Shown here: positions 34,940 through 44,625 of the stretch, piece after piece
How positions within the stretch are numbered: the first letter of the stretch is position 1
Layout of the letters: every line of letters starts with the position of its first letter
Notes under the pieces: generated by a model
The model's database searches: none
Seen by the model: the letters and a program-made list of their open reading frames with translations, nothing else
What the model was told of the DNA's origin: nothing
Position numbers and translations under genes: made by a program
NCBI GenBank assembly: GCA_945902075.1
Contig: CAMDMA010000007.1
Coordinates: forward strand, 1-64,000
Length of the DNA: 64,000 nucleotides
Source: Candidatus Kuenenia stuttgartensis
GTDB taxonomy: Bacteria; Planctomycetota; Phycisphaerae; Phycisphaerales; SM1A02
Direction of reading: 5' to 3'

Positions 34940-36925
34940 ATGCGTTCTGCAAGCTTTTTCTTTATCTCAGTTCCCATCATTCTGCTTGCAACCGGTGCTT
35001 CGCAACGGATTGCATTCGGCCAATCCACAACTATCACCACTGCGGGCTTCGCGCAGTATTGGGGTTCTGCGAATCCTGCCTATGACCTCAATGGCGACGG
35101 AACTGTCAACAGCGCCGATCTTTCACTTTTCCTCGCGAGCCAAGAAACTGGCTCGACGACTGGCGGGTCCGCCGCTGGTGTAACGAGCACGCTGAGCCTA
35201 GAAACTCCTGGCGCGGGCACCGTCGCTGCCGCCGGGCCAGATGCGATGAATTTCCTTAGAAACTCGGTGGGAAATGATGGTTCGAACATCTCCGTCGGAA
35301 ATGGCTTTGCATCGGCCACGCCCGAACCAGGTCGAGTTGGTTCAGAAACTGCGTCCGGCGGAACTGCGCGCGCGATTGCACGTTGGGACTTTATCCCGTA
35401 CCGAACGATCCATGAAGCAACGAACATCGGAGTCGTCGCGTTTCATATGGCCGGAATTGAGAAAGTCAGTTTCAGCGCAAACGGTGGTCCTTGGGTTGAT
35501 GTGCACGAGATGAAGCGGAATCCTCAGACGGGAGTCTGGGAATACTTCGTCACACTTCGACCTGAGGCCTGCGCAGACGGTCGTGTAGAGGTTCGCGCGA
35601 TTGCTTGGCCGAAAGTTGGCTTTCCTCGCGTGCTCCAAGGCGCAATCGTCGGCAACGAACGTTTGGGCGAGCACTCAATGGTGCTTTGGACAAATAAGAA
35701 CAGTGCACTGCCGGCTCAGGAGCGATTCGTCTCCACAACTGGTTCAGACTTGAACGACGGCCGATCGGCTTCAACGCCGATGAAGACAATCGCGAAAGCT
35801 GCTGCAAGCATCAGTGTGGCACAAGCCGGGAACGCTGGTGGCGGAACAATCAACCTCCTCCCGGGAACTTACGCGTGGAGTGGCTCGGGTCGCGATGAGT
35901 TCGGCGCAACAGTGCCTGCGCCCACGACGACGGAAAGATGGCTCACTATTCGACGCATGCCGGGAAGTTCTGGCGATGTCCTCTTCACATCAAACTCGTC
36001 TGATGGCGCGGCCCGCACAAAGTTGCTTGCCATCGAGGGTATGAAGTATGAATCCGCACACCCGTCGTCGAGTGGATCGATTCCAGGCGCTGTGATTTGG
36101 ATTTCGAACTGTGATCTCAAAGGAAGCGGACGGGCTGATACGCGACAGTGGATCGACTCCACCTTCACGGGCGGCTTCCTCACGCAGACACGGATCTCGA
36201 ATTGCGCGATGGGATGCAACCGCGGTCTATATGCTCGAGACCTTCACATCGAGGAGATCGGGAAGGACGGTTTCACTCAGATTCCGCTGCTTCTAAATAG
36301 TTCGCTGCGCGACCTCGCACGCCCGACCGGACAAACGTGGCATTGCGACGTTGTCCAGTACATGCAGACGAATCTAAGCAAACCAAACCTCAACGTGGTG
36401 ATCTATGGATTCAAGGCATTTGACTGCCGATCTCAGGGTTTCTTTACTGATACCGATCCCGGCGCCGGCACGAATCCGTGGCGAGACTTCGCTATTGTCA
36501 ACTACTTTAGTGAATTCTCACAGGGATCAAATCACACGGCTCAATGGGTCGCCCCCGTGGATCACCTTCTTGTCTGGAACTGCAGCCTGATCGGAGGAAG
36601 GACTCTCTTTAGAGCGGCAGACGGCGAGGGCGTTCCGCTCACCTATAAGAATGTCTCGGTCCAAAGCTCAATCTTTTCCAGTGTTTCGATGTCTGTTCCC
36701 TGCCGTGCTGCGCTTACTGCACGAAAAAATCACTTCGTGAGCGGTGAAATCTTCGGCACCGAAGGGTCGACTGGCGATCCAATGTTCCGTAACCCCCTCG
36801 CCAATGATTACCACCCACTTCCGAATTCCCCGCTTGTTGGGCGAATTGCGATCCCACTGGTACCGGTTGATTCCGAGTTAAATCTCATCGCTACGCCGGC
36901 CAGTGTTGGAAGTTTCGACGATTGA
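34940..36925 (+). CDS. Secreted right-handed beta-helix protein with N-terminal dockerin-like EF-hand
   Basis: The ATG at 34940 follows AAAGGAG at proper spacing and gives 661 residues with a signal peptide (SASFFFISVPIILLATGAS). Just after the signal lies one EF-hand-like loop (YDLNGDGTVNSADLSLFLAS) preceded by the tail of another. A strand-rich domain follows. From about residue 270 a DUF1565-type beta-helix begins (FVSTTGSDLNDGRSASTPMK, GGTINLLPGTYAW). Such folds are common in polysaccharide-binding or lyase proteins, but no catalytic residues were identified. An adhesin or glycan-active role is possible. Confidence 0.75.
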   Translation: MRSASFFFISVPIILLATGASQRIAFGQSTTITTAGFAQYWGSANPAYDLNGDGTVNSADLSLFLASQETGSTTGGSAAGVTSTLSLETPGAGTVAAAGPDAMNFLRNSVGNDGSNISVGNGFASATPEPGRVGSETASGGTARAIARWDFIPYRTIHEATNIGVVAFHMAGIEKVSFSANGGPWVDVHEMKRNPQTGVWEYFVTLRPEACADGRVEVRAIAWPKVGFPRVLQGAIVGNERLGEHSMVLWTNKNSALPAQERFVSTTGSDLNDGRSASTPMKTIAKAAASISVAQAGNAGGGTINLLPGTYAWSGSGRDEFGATVPAPTTTERWLTIRRMPGSSGDVLFTSNSSDGAARTKLLAIEGMKYESAHPSSSGSIPGAVIWISNCDLKGSGRADTRQWIDSTFTGGFLTQTRISNCAMGCNRGLYARDLHIEEIGKDGFTQIPLLLNSSLRDLARPTGQTWHCDVVQYMQTNLSKPNLNVVIYGFKAFDCRSQGFFTDTDPGAGTNPWRDFAIVNYFSEFSQGSNHTAQWVAPVDHLLVWNCSLIGGRTLFRAADGEGVPLTYKNVSVQSSIFSSVSMSVPCRAALTARKNHFVSGEIFGTEGSTGDPMFRNPLANDYHPLPNSPLVGRIAIPLVPVDSELNLIATPASVGSFDD

Positions 36926-36951
36926 AACGAGTGCTTGGTTGAGATCTCCCC

Positions 36952-36982
36952 ACGGCCGACCGGAGCAAAACCGGTCGGCCGT
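36952..36982 (+). terminator. Terminator-like hairpin after the beta-helix gene
   Basis: A perfect 12-base-pair stem (ACGGCCGACCGG with CCGGTCGGCCGT) has a 7-base loop and lies 26 bases after the stop. Only a short AT-rich tail (ATTACTT) follows, so termination efficiency is uncertain. Confidence 0.7.
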
Positions 36983-37164
36983 ATTACTTGGCATCCTCAA
37001 ATGAAGTGCAATGCAGATACGCAACTGTTCGACCCAATCGACGATTGAGTCTATCGTAGGTCCACTCACCGACACTATCGACTACGAGTATGCAGGCCAA
37101 TGTTCCCGGCACAAGCCCTCATCAGAAATCGGCGTAGCGAGCAGAGCTCAGCAGAGTATGAAAC

Positions 37165-38586
37165 ATGATTCAAATTCTTGCTGGCGTAAACGATGTTGCA
37201 GGCTCTAACAATGTTCACCCCATCGGTGCCATTGCTGTCATATTTGCATCCTGCGCGGCACTTGTAGTTCCCTTACGGATGCTCCCGTTGCTGTTCATCG
37301 GGCTCGCCGCGGCAATCCCCGCGACCCAGCGGATCGTGATTGCTGGAGCAGATTTCAACTTTGTCCGGGTTCTTGTCCTGTTTAGCTTGGCGCGCGTCCT
37401 CGCTCGCGGGGAATTGGCCGGGATCCGATGGAATGCCATCGACACCTGCGTGCTGATCGGTGGAGTGACACGGACACTCTGCTTTCCAATTGCACGCGGT
37501 TCGGCGTCAGATTTCATGATGTCGATCGGTTCGAACTACGAACTTCTTGGCGTCTACATCGTGATTCGGTGCGCAATCAGAAGCCTAGACGACGTTCGGA
37601 ACATCGCAATTCAATCAGCATGGGTCACCGTACTCGTTACGCCATTTTTTATTATTGAACGAACGACAGGGCGGAACATGTTTTCGGTGTTCGGTGGAAT
37701 CGCAGAGATGACTCCTGTTCGCGACGGCCGGTTGCGATGCAAGGGCGCTCACCCTCACGCAATCTTGGCGGGTTGCTTTTTTGTCGCATTTCTTCCGCTT
37801 TGGCTCGGGATTGTCATCGGTAGACCTGGTCGCGAACGCCTCATCGCCCTTTTAGGCATCGCTGCGATGTTTATCATCGTCGTCTGTTGCGCATCAAGCA
37901 CCCCTCTGGTGGCACTGCTTCTCGGTTTCGGTGTGTGGGTTGCCTATCCACTTCGCTCCCAACTACGCCTGCTTTGGATTTCTGCGATCGCTTCTGGGTT
38001 CGTGCTTCACTTCATCATGAACAAACCGATCTGGCACCTGATTTCGCGTATTGACCTTGTTGGCGGAAGCACTGGAAACCACCGCTATCGACTGATCGAT
38101 GCCGCCATACGACGGTTTGGAGAGTGGTGGATGCTCGGGACTGCTGGCACTGCCCACTGGGGTTGGGGACTCCATGACGTCACCAACCAATTCATTCTTG
38201 AGGGAGTCCGTGGAGGCATATGGGCCTTCCTCGCCATGTGTGGTGTACTCGTGCTTGGATACGCGACGGTTGGAACCGAACTCAGGCGAATGGCAAACTT
38301 GGCAGCGATCGCTACAAAGCGAGCCGCTTGGAGTTCTCTCAAACGCGTGCAGACAGACGAAGCACTGATTTTCGGTGTCGGCGCAGCACTTTGTGCACAG
38401 ATGGCGATCTTCCTCGCGGTGAGCTATTTCGGACAGACCGTTGTGGTTTGGCAGCTTTTGATGGCCGTCGCTGGAAGTATGCGTCAATGGACGTCGAACC
38501 CGATTCCCGCGCAGAGCAGCGCTGTGAACGGAGGATCGAATCCCATGAATCCCACCCCACGACGCTTTCGCTCGACGAGGGCATGA
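37165..38586 (+). CDS. O-antigen ligase/polymerase-like polytopic membrane protein
   Basis: A 473-residue protein with about ten hydrophobic segments. The long periplasmic-loop region contains GNHRYRLIDAAIRRFGEW, GWGLHDVTNQFILEGVRGGIWAFLAMCG, in the position of the Wzy_C region of O-antigen ligase family members. C-terminal residues are hydrophilic. It would polymerise or ligate surface polysaccharide repeat units at the membrane. It follows the beta-helix gene on the same strand after a terminator-like hairpin and converges on the catalase gene. Confidence 0.7.
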   Translation: MIQILAGVNDVAGSNNVHPIGAIAVIFASCAALVVPLRMLPLLFIGLAAAIPATQRIVIAGADFNFVRVLVLFSLARVLARGELAGIRWNAIDTCVLIGGVTRTLCFPIARGSASDFMMSIGSNYELLGVYIVIRCAIRSLDDVRNIAIQSAWVTVLVTPFFIIERTTGRNMFSVFGGIAEMTPVRDGRLRCKGAHPHAILAGCFFVAFLPLWLGIVIGRPGRERLIALLGIAAMFIIVVCCASSTPLVALLLGFGVWVAYPLRSQLRLLWISAIASGFVLHFIMNKPIWHLISRIDLVGGSTGNHRYRLIDAAIRRFGEWWMLGTAGTAHWGWGLHDVTNQFILEGVRGGIWAFLAMCGVLVLGYATVGTELRRMANLAAIATKRAAWSSLKRVQTDEALIFGVGAALCAQMAIFLAVSYFGQTVVVWQLLMAVAGSMRQWTSNPIPAQSSAVNGGSNPMNPTPRRFRSTRA

Positions 38587-38654
38587 CGGCAGAGTTCCAA
38601 ACGCCGAATTCGGAACTTGATCAAGCACAACAATCGGTGCCGTACAACCAACTG

Positions 38655-40160
38655 TCATCGTGCCGTCAACTCGACCCTGCTCTCCTCAGCGTTCTTCATA
38701 AACTTTGTCACATCGATCCGTAACTGCACCGCAATGCGTCGACCAAAGTCCTCGTCCGCGCGGAAGAAGTGGCAGAGTTGTCGCACTTGGACCTCCATGC
38801 GCGCGTGCCCAAGTGATGCCGCGATGCGGGTCGCAAGGCGCTCGCGATGAGATCCATCAAAGAGCCGATAGAGATCCCCGGCCTGCGAGAAATCGTCGTG
38901 ATCTTGCGTGCTATCGAACCGGTCGACAATTGTTTCACCAAGTTTCCAGGCAGCATCTGCATAAGAGGCATTCGGAAGTGGCGTGCCGGGAACACTATTT
39001 GGAAAGTAGTTCGGAGCCGCGCCATTATGCCCAAGCGTCATAGCTCCATCACGGATGTAGTTGAAAACCGGGCAACGCGGCTTGTTTACTGGGATTTGCT
39101 CGTGATTCACGCCGAGTCGATGGTGCTGTGAATCACTGTAACTCATGAGTCGTGCCTGCAACATCTTGTCCGGACTCGGCCCAATTCCTGGGATAAACGC
39201 ACTCGGCTTGAATGCGGACTGCTCGACTTCCGCAAAGTAGTTCGTTGGATTCCGATTGATTTCGAGCTCTCCAACTTCGATCAGTGGATAGTCCACATGA
39301 GGCCAAGTCTTTGTGAGATCGAAAGGATTCCATCGGAAGGATCGCGCCTGCGCCTCCGTCATGATCTGCACGCAGACGCGCCATTTTGGAAACTCGTTCC
39401 GCGCAATTGCGTCATACAAATCACGCTGCGCACTCTCTCGGTCTCCACCGATGATTCGCGCAGCCTCGTCATCCATCAGGTTACGAATGCCCTGCTTCGA
39501 TTTCAGGTGAAATTTGCACCAAACGCGCTCTCGCTTCGCGTTGATAAACGAAAAAGTATGACTTCCGAATCCATGCATGTGCCGAAAACTGCTGGGAATG
39601 CCGCGGTCGCTGAACAGGATTGTGATTTGATGCAGACTCTCGGGACATTGGCTTAAAAAGTCCCACTGCATGTCAGGATCACGCAGATTCGTGTGGGGAT
39701 TGCGCTTTTGGGAATGAATAAGACTTTGAAACTTGTAGGGATCGCGCACAAAGAAGACTGGCGTGTTGTTGCCAACGAGATCCCAGTTTCCTTCCTCGGT
39801 GTAAAACTTGAGCGCAAAGCCACGCACATCACGCTCCGCGTCCGCAGACCCACGTTCACCCGCGACCGTTGAAAATCTTGCAAAGACTTCGGTTTTGCGG
39901 CCAATCCGATCGAACATCGCTGCGCGTGTCCATCGCGTGATGTCGCCCGTTACGGTGAACACGCCGTACGCTCCACTTCCCTTCGCGTGAACTACTCGCT
40001 CAGGAATCCGCTCGCGATTGAAGTGCTGCATCTGCTCAAGGAGCGGCGTGTCTTGCAAGAGTAGCGGGCCGCGTGGCCCAGCTGTCAGCGCCTGATGCAC
40101 GGCAATTGGAGCGCCACTCTCAGTGGTAAGCGTCGGACACTTCGGCTCTGTAATAAACAT
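38655..40160 (-). CDS. Monofunctional haem catalase (clade 3, small subunit)
   Basis: From the ATG at 40160 the protein has 501 residues. Catalytic His58 is in RVVHAKGSGAYG, Asn131 in GNNTPVFFVRD, and the proximal haem Tyr in RLMSYSDSQHHRLGVN near residue 341. The NADPH-binding type region FSFINAKRERVWCKFH is present. It decomposes hydrogen peroxide in the cytoplasm. It follows the small anchored protein gene of the respiratory operon by 57 bases on the same strand, so it could be read through from that operon. Confidence 0.95.
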   Translation of the reverse strand: MFITEPKCPTLTTESGAPIAVHQALTAGPRGPLLLQDTPLLEQMQHFNRERIPERVVHAKGSGAYGVFTVTGDITRWTRAAMFDRIGRKTEVFARFSTVAGERGSADAERDVRGFALKFYTEEGNWDLVGNNTPVFFVRDPYKFQSLIHSQKRNPHTNLRDPDMQWDFLSQCPESLHQITILFSDRGIPSSFRHMHGFGSHTFSFINAKRERVWCKFHLKSKQGIRNLMDDEAARIIGGDRESAQRDLYDAIARNEFPKWRVCVQIMTEAQARSFRWNPFDLTKTWPHVDYPLIEVGELEINRNPTNYFAEVEQSAFKPSAFIPGIGPSPDKMLQARLMSYSDSQHHRLGVNHEQIPVNKPRCPVFNYIRDGAMTLGHNGAAPNYFPNSVPGTPLPNASYADAAWKLGETIVDRFDSTQDHDDFSQAGDLYRLFDGSHRERLATRIAASLGHARMEVQVRQLCHFFRADEDFGRRIAVQLRIDVTKFMKNAEESRVELTAR

Positions 40161-40217
40161 CGTCTCGTCTCCATTTCTGCGTGGGTGCAAGGCGCGCGAT
40201 GCGCCGGTGCAGCGACG

Positions 40218-40721
40218 TTAGCGGTGACGAGCAGTGTTCTTCATGGGGAAACTTACGCGCAGCGAACGCCGATGGGCTGCGAAGAGCGCGATTGCGACGA
40301 GAGGAATCCATATGAAGAGTTCCAACAGATGTGCACTCCAGGGCGGAAGGCTGGGTGCAACCTCTATTGAGAATCGTGCGGGTTCTGCTTCTGAATCACC
40401 GTCAGGATCAAGTTCGACGCTCCATTGCCCGTGTTTGGAAAGCTCTAGTACAGCACGAACCTCTCCATCAAGTACCTGTCGAAAAAGCGGCGCAATACCC
40501 ACAGATCCATCCTCGTGGGTCGCACGCACGAATGCACCCTCATGGACAAACCCGATCCATGAAATCTCCACCACACCAGCACGCGGTGCTGCTGGTGCCA
40601 CCACGACAGCGGCCCGCTGACCAAGCCGCTCGCCGGTCCAGACAACCGCACCACCATCCGCAACAGCGTCGGGCGTACACAGCGATACCGCGACACATGA
40701 GAGAAGTGAAACAGCCTTCAT
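40218..40721 (-). CDS. Secreted, C-terminally anchored protein in the oxidase cluster (YtkA/FixH-like, tentative)
   Basis: From the ATG at 40721, which overlaps the CtaG-fusion stop in ATGA, the protein has 167 residues. It has an N-terminal signal (AVSLLSCVAVSLCTPDAVA), a beta-rich middle domain (AAVVVAPAAPRAGVVEISWI, VRAVLELSKHGQWSVELD) and a C-terminal membrane helix (LLELFIWIPLVAIALFAAH). The middle recalls the YtkA/FixH group found with copper oxidases, but the match is by pattern only. It may help oxidase assembly or copper handling. Confidence 0.5.
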   Translation of the reverse strand: MKAVSLLSCVAVSLCTPDAVADGGAVVWTGERLGQRAAVVVAPAAPRAGVVEISWIGFVHEGAFVRATHEDGSVGIAPLFRQVLDGEVRAVLELSKHGQWSVELDPDGDSEAEPARFSIEVAPSLPPWSAHLLELFIWIPLVAIALFAAHRRSLRVSFPMKNTARHR

Positions 40722-43099
40722 GGGATGAATCCCGACGTGCCACGCATCTCCATCGGCTGAAACACGATCCACTCCATGATCGCCCACAGCAATACAAACG
40801 CACACGCTGGCACAACCCATCGGCGCGTGACCGACCAGGGGTTTGCCGATCCCGTGACGGCTGAGGTTGAATTTGAGGTGCGCGCGGGCACTGCACAAAT
40901 ACTCCACCACAGCACACCGAGTGACGCGGTCAACCCGAACGAAAGTACGAGAATCTCGGCCGAAAGAAGCCAATTCGGTGCTGCAACACAACAACTCATT
41001 ATTCGATCCGGAGCATGTTCGGCTAATGCCAATTCGTGAAAAACGCGGCGCACCGACGCCTCACCCGTTGGCCATCCAGTCACGAGATGAAACCCAAAAT
41101 GGACAAGCCAAACGGACGCGCCGAGCGGAATGGCCGCGAAAGCGACCCTGCTGAATCGACGCACATAAGGAATCCCTCTCATCGGTACTGCTGCGAGTGC
41201 GAAGAGAAGCGTGCCGACTGCGAGTGCTCCGATTACAAATGTCCCTTGAATCAACCAACTTGCAACGCCGAGCGAAACTTTGATGCGTTCGAGCTCCTCC
41301 ACCACAGGTGCGGTCATTCCGGCTGCATTCGCAATCGCTCCCACCGTGAAGACGCTCGCAAGAACTCCGAGATCAACGCGGGCATCAAGCGTTCCAATTC
41401 CAGATCGCCAACTCGCGCGAGAGAGATCAGCACCTGGAACCGCAGCAAACACACCAATGTTTCCGTGTGGACACGCAGAGACGCAGTCGAGACAAAACGT
41501 GCAGTCGAGATTCCCCTCCTTTTTTGGCATGAACAATCCGAGTCCGCATCCGGGAAGCTCTTGTTCATTTTTTGCACGCCCCCGAAGACAATCGTGCGTC
41601 GTGCAGCGCGTACAGACATCCGCATCGATTGCGCGCACCTCGCGTGTCGCGACCGTTGACACCAGCATTTGGTACTGACCAAGCGGGCAGACATATCGGC
41701 AAAAACTTGCGCCCTCGAAAGTGAGATCAACCGCCGTCGCCACGACAAAGAAACCAATGATGACGCCAGCCGTCGCAAACGGGCTTGCCCACACATCAAG
41801 GGCTTCATAGGCAACAAGCCATCCCGCAACGAGCACGACGGCGAGCCATTTCGAACGAAGTATCACGGGCCATGCGCGGGTTGGTTGCACCCACCGTCGG
41901 AGCACGGTCCTTGGTGCAATCAGAGGGCACGCCATACACGCGATATTCCCAACCATCAGAATGGCGATCACGGTGATGCCACGCCAGTGCGTCCACGGAA
42001 ATGTTCCTGCGAGATTCATCGGTGCATCTTGCGGACCGAGCAGGCCGTCAAGCGTGATGACGCTTGCAAGAGCCAGCATGATGATTCGTATCGTAAGCCT
42101 TGCACGTGGCGACCGAAGCGCGCGACCGATGAGCGGATTGCGCAGCAGATCACTTCCCCCACTGTTCGAAGTGACGACCTTGAGAATTGGAAGTGAAATT
42201 GTGCGCGGCGACGCAGGAATTCCTCCGAGTCGTGTCGGGTGCGAATTCATGTTTGTCGAAGGAACACCGAACGCATGCTTCGGCAGAAACTTGATTGCCG
42301 TGATTACGATGGCCGGTACGAGATACACCACACTTCCAGGAACCCACATGAGTCCGGCTGCCAGCTTCTGATCAGCGAGCGCGTCGAGACCCCGTGCTGC
42401 ACCAAGCTCGGCGTACCAGCGGTACACCACGGTCCCCGAGAACGCGAGATACGCCGCGACGATCGTGTTGGTGAGATCGGCTGCGACGAGATACGGAACA
42501 ATCGTGATCCGCGGATATCGGCGGAGAAACGGAAATGGTTCGACAACCGGACGCCAAAAAAGGAGGCCAGCACTCAACATCGAGAGGTGCTCTACGCGAT
42601 GCCAAAATTCGTTCCGTAGTGCAAACTCGTATGCAGCCGGCACATGCCACGCGAGCGTAACGATCGCCATCGACATCCATCCGACGACAGGATGTGTTGC
42701 GATACGGAAGGCCGCTCGAATAGACGGTGCCGCTAAAACTGGGCCGATGATCTCTGTTCGAACGGCGCGAGGAAGTCCGAATAGCATCGGCATCGCGGGT
42801 GCGCCGAGCCAAAGGAGTGGTGGCGCGATCATCGCGAGCAGGAGGTGCTGCACCATGTGTGCCGTCAGTGTTCGATCTGCGGCGCGGTCAAGAGGAGAAG
42901 CGACGGCAACAAGAATCACGATCCAACCAGCGACAAAGCTGAGGAGCCGCCAAGCACTGAATCTGCTGCGCGTCGTTATGCCCCGCGATCGCAGCTCGTA
43001 CCAGCCACGCGCATAGATTGCGAGCGAGCAGAGCGCAACGACGACGGTCCAACCTTCGCCGACTGTGATCAAACCTGAGATGCGGTCGAGAACGTCCAT
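40718..43099 (-). CDS. Fused CtaG-like oxidase assembly factor and 4Fe-4S polyferredoxin
   Basis: A 793-residue membrane protein (ATG at 43099). Residues about 1-270 are a CtaG/COG3336-type assembly domain: TLTAHMVQHLLLAMIAPPLL, MAIVTLAWHVPAAYEFALRN, FWHRVEHLSMLSAGLLFWRP and ADQKLAAGLMWVPGS. Residues about 330-790 resemble NapH/CcoG-type polyferredoxins: IACMACPLIAP, SFCRYVCPLGQYQML, CTRCTTHDC, and CTFCLDCVSACPHGN as a complete 4Fe-4S site. CtaG proteins help build the copper centre of haem-copper oxidases, and CcoG reduces cupric ions for cbb3 assembly. A single protein joining both would couple copper reduction to delivery, which is inference. It lies between the cytochrome b gene (19-base gap) and the small anchored protein. 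Confidence 0.8.
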   Translation of the reverse strand: MDVLDRISGLITVGEGWTVVVALCSLAIYARGWYELRSRGITTRSRFSAWRLLSFVAGWIVILVAVASPLDRAADRTLTAHMVQHLLLAMIAPPLLWLGAPAMPMLFGLPRAVRTEIIGPVLAAPSIRAAFRIATHPVVGWMSMAIVTLAWHVPAAYEFALRNEFWHRVEHLSMLSAGLLFWRPVVEPFPFLRRYPRITIVPYLVAADLTNTIVAAYLAFSGTVVYRWYAELGAARGLDALADQKLAAGLMWVPGSVVYLVPAIVITAIKFLPKHAFGVPSTNMNSHPTRLGGIPASPRTISLPILKVVTSNSGGSDLLRNPLIGRALRSPRARLTIRIIMLALASVITLDGLLGPQDAPMNLAGTFPWTHWRGITVIAILMVGNIACMACPLIAPRTVLRRWVQPTRAWPVILRSKWLAVVLVAGWLVAYEALDVWASPFATAGVIIGFFVVATAVDLTFEGASFCRYVCPLGQYQMLVSTVATREVRAIDADVCTRCTTHDCLRGRAKNEQELPGCGLGLFMPKKEGNLDCTFCLDCVSACPHGNIGVFAAVPGADLSRASWRSGIGTLDARVDLGVLASVFTVGAIANAAGMTAPVVEELERIKVSLGVASWLIQGTFVIGALAVGTLLFALAAVPMRGIPYVRRFSRVAFAAIPLGASVWLVHFGFHLVTGWPTGEASVRRVFHELALAEHAPDRIMSCCVAAPNWLLSAEILVLSFGLTASLGVLWWSICAVPARTSNSTSAVTGSANPWSVTRRWVVPACAFVLLWAIMEWIVFQPMEMRGTSGFIP

Positions 43100-43118
43100 G
43101 GTGTGAGAGAGCCGTGCA

Positions 43119-44624
43119 TCACGGTCCGCGATCACCCGCTGCAGGCGATGCATCGAGAGCAGCCTGCGACTCGAGTGCGCCTGGAATCTTCGCCTTCAAA
43201 GTCCCACCATCAAGTGTTGAAAGGAAGGCCACGAGTGCCTGTGTTTCCGCACTTGACAGAGTCTTGCCGTACGCAGGCATGTTGCCGCCACCCTGTTGAA
43301 TCTGACGAACAAGTTGATCCCATGACAGTCGTGTCGCGACCGTCGAAAGATCTGGGCCGCGCTTTCCGCCTGTACCACCGATCGAGTGGCAGTTCCGACA
43401 TTGAGCGAATTGAAACTCGAGCAGTCCCTGGGTTTCGAGTGGTGTTCGGTGTTCGACAAAGGCCACATCGGGTGCCGTCGACTTCCATGCCGCCATCTGT
43501 GGGCTCCATGGAGAAGTCGTACCGAGCCACGTTAGTACGCCAAGCCCGGTGACGATCAAGACAAGCAAAAGCACAGACAAAGGTCGTCGCGACGGCGCGC
43601 GTTCACCACGATTCGAAAGGAACGGAAGCGCTGCAAGGAGCGCGATTCCCACGGGAGGTCCGAGGAGCAGAAGTGGCGTCTCTGACGCTGGCGGCAAAAG
43701 TGCAAGCGCTGCGAAGATCCATAAGAACAGGCCGTCGGGTCGGGGCGATGCATGGATATTCGTTGGGTCGGGGAGTTCGTTTGGACCGAAGGGGCCGAAC
43801 CATGCCGCCACGCCAACGACCGCGATGAGCATCGCGCCACAGAAAACCATGTCCCGGCGCGCAGCGTCTGGGTAAAACGGAACCCCGCTCTTATGCACCC
43901 TCGATTCGTAACCCTCGCGATACGTCGCGGGGTCAACAATCTGTCCGGGTTTCGGCATCTCACTGATCCCATTCCGGAGCACGAGATAGAGATGCACACC
44001 AATGAGTGCGATCGTCGCACCCGGGAGAATGAACACATGCAGCGCAAAAAAGCGTGTGAGCGTCGCACCAGAAATCGTCGGACCACCGAGCATAATTGCG
44101 CGCAGCTGATCACCAATCCCCGGAGCGCGATCAACAATCGCCGCTCCGATACCAAGCCCCCAATATGCATCCGCATCCCAACGCATGATTTGGCCAGTGA
44201 ACGCAAGTCCGAGTGTCGCGAGGCAAAGAAACACGCCAAAAACCCAGGTGAGTTCGCGCGGATATTTATACGTTCCGTGCAAAAATACTTGGGCAAGGTG
44301 CAGCAGCATCATCGCGCACATCGCATTGGAACTCCATCCATGGATCGCTCGCAAGAACCAGCCAAGCGGAACTTGTTCGTCGATGTAGACGAGGCTTTGA
44401 TATGCATCCGCCGCACTCGGCGCGTACAAGGTCGCGAGCACGATGCCGCTTGCGAGCTGCACGGTAAAAAACATCATCGTCGCGCTGCCAAAGACGTACC
44501 ACCACTTTGCGTCGCGAGGAACCCGGTGGAAAACCGACTTTCGCAGCATCCAGAAGAGGCCCGTTCGCTCGTCGATCCAACGCAGCGACTCAAGCAATGC
44601 ACGACGCGGGTTTCGTGATTGCAT
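43119..44624 (-). CDS. Cytochrome b of a bc-type complex fused to C-terminal cytochrome c domain
   Basis: From the ATG at 44624 (one base after the Rieske stop) the protein has 501 residues. It has a cytochrome b6-like N-terminal half with His pairs in IHGWSSNAMCAMMLLH and LHVFILPGATIALIGVH (13- and 14-residue spacings, the latter b6f-like). A subunit IV-like part of further helices follows, then a periplasmic cytochrome c domain with CRNCHS near residue 420 and a downstream Met in NMPAYG. The Qo-site motif usually written PEWY reads PDGL here. It is the quinol-oxidising core of complex III. Confidence 0.88.
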   Translation of the reverse strand: MQSRNPRRALLESLRWIDERTGLFWMLRKSVFHRVPRDAKWWYVFGSATMMFFTVQLASGIVLATLYAPSAADAYQSLVYIDEQVPLGWFLRAIHGWSSNAMCAMMLLHLAQVFLHGTYKYPRELTWVFGVFLCLATLGLAFTGQIMRWDADAYWGLGIGAAIVDRAPGIGDQLRAIMLGGPTISGATLTRFFALHVFILPGATIALIGVHLYLVLRNGISEMPKPGQIVDPATYREGYESRVHKSGVPFYPDAARRDMVFCGAMLIAVVGVAAWFGPFGPNELPDPTNIHASPRPDGLFLWIFAALALLPPASETPLLLLGPPVGIALLAALPFLSNRGERAPSRRPLSVLLLVLIVTGLGVLTWLGTTSPWSPQMAAWKSTAPDVAFVEHRTPLETQGLLEFQFAQCRNCHSIGGTGGKRGPDLSTVATRLSWDQLVRQIQQGGGNMPAYGKTLSSAETQALVAFLSTLDGGTLKAKIPGALESQAALDASPAAGDRGP

Positions 44625-44625
44625 G

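Noticed and set aside
43752-44618. Plus-strand frame of 288 codons opposite cytochrome b
   Set aside because: Antisense to a gene with clear haem-ligand motifs. The translation shows no hydrophobic or domain structure of its own.
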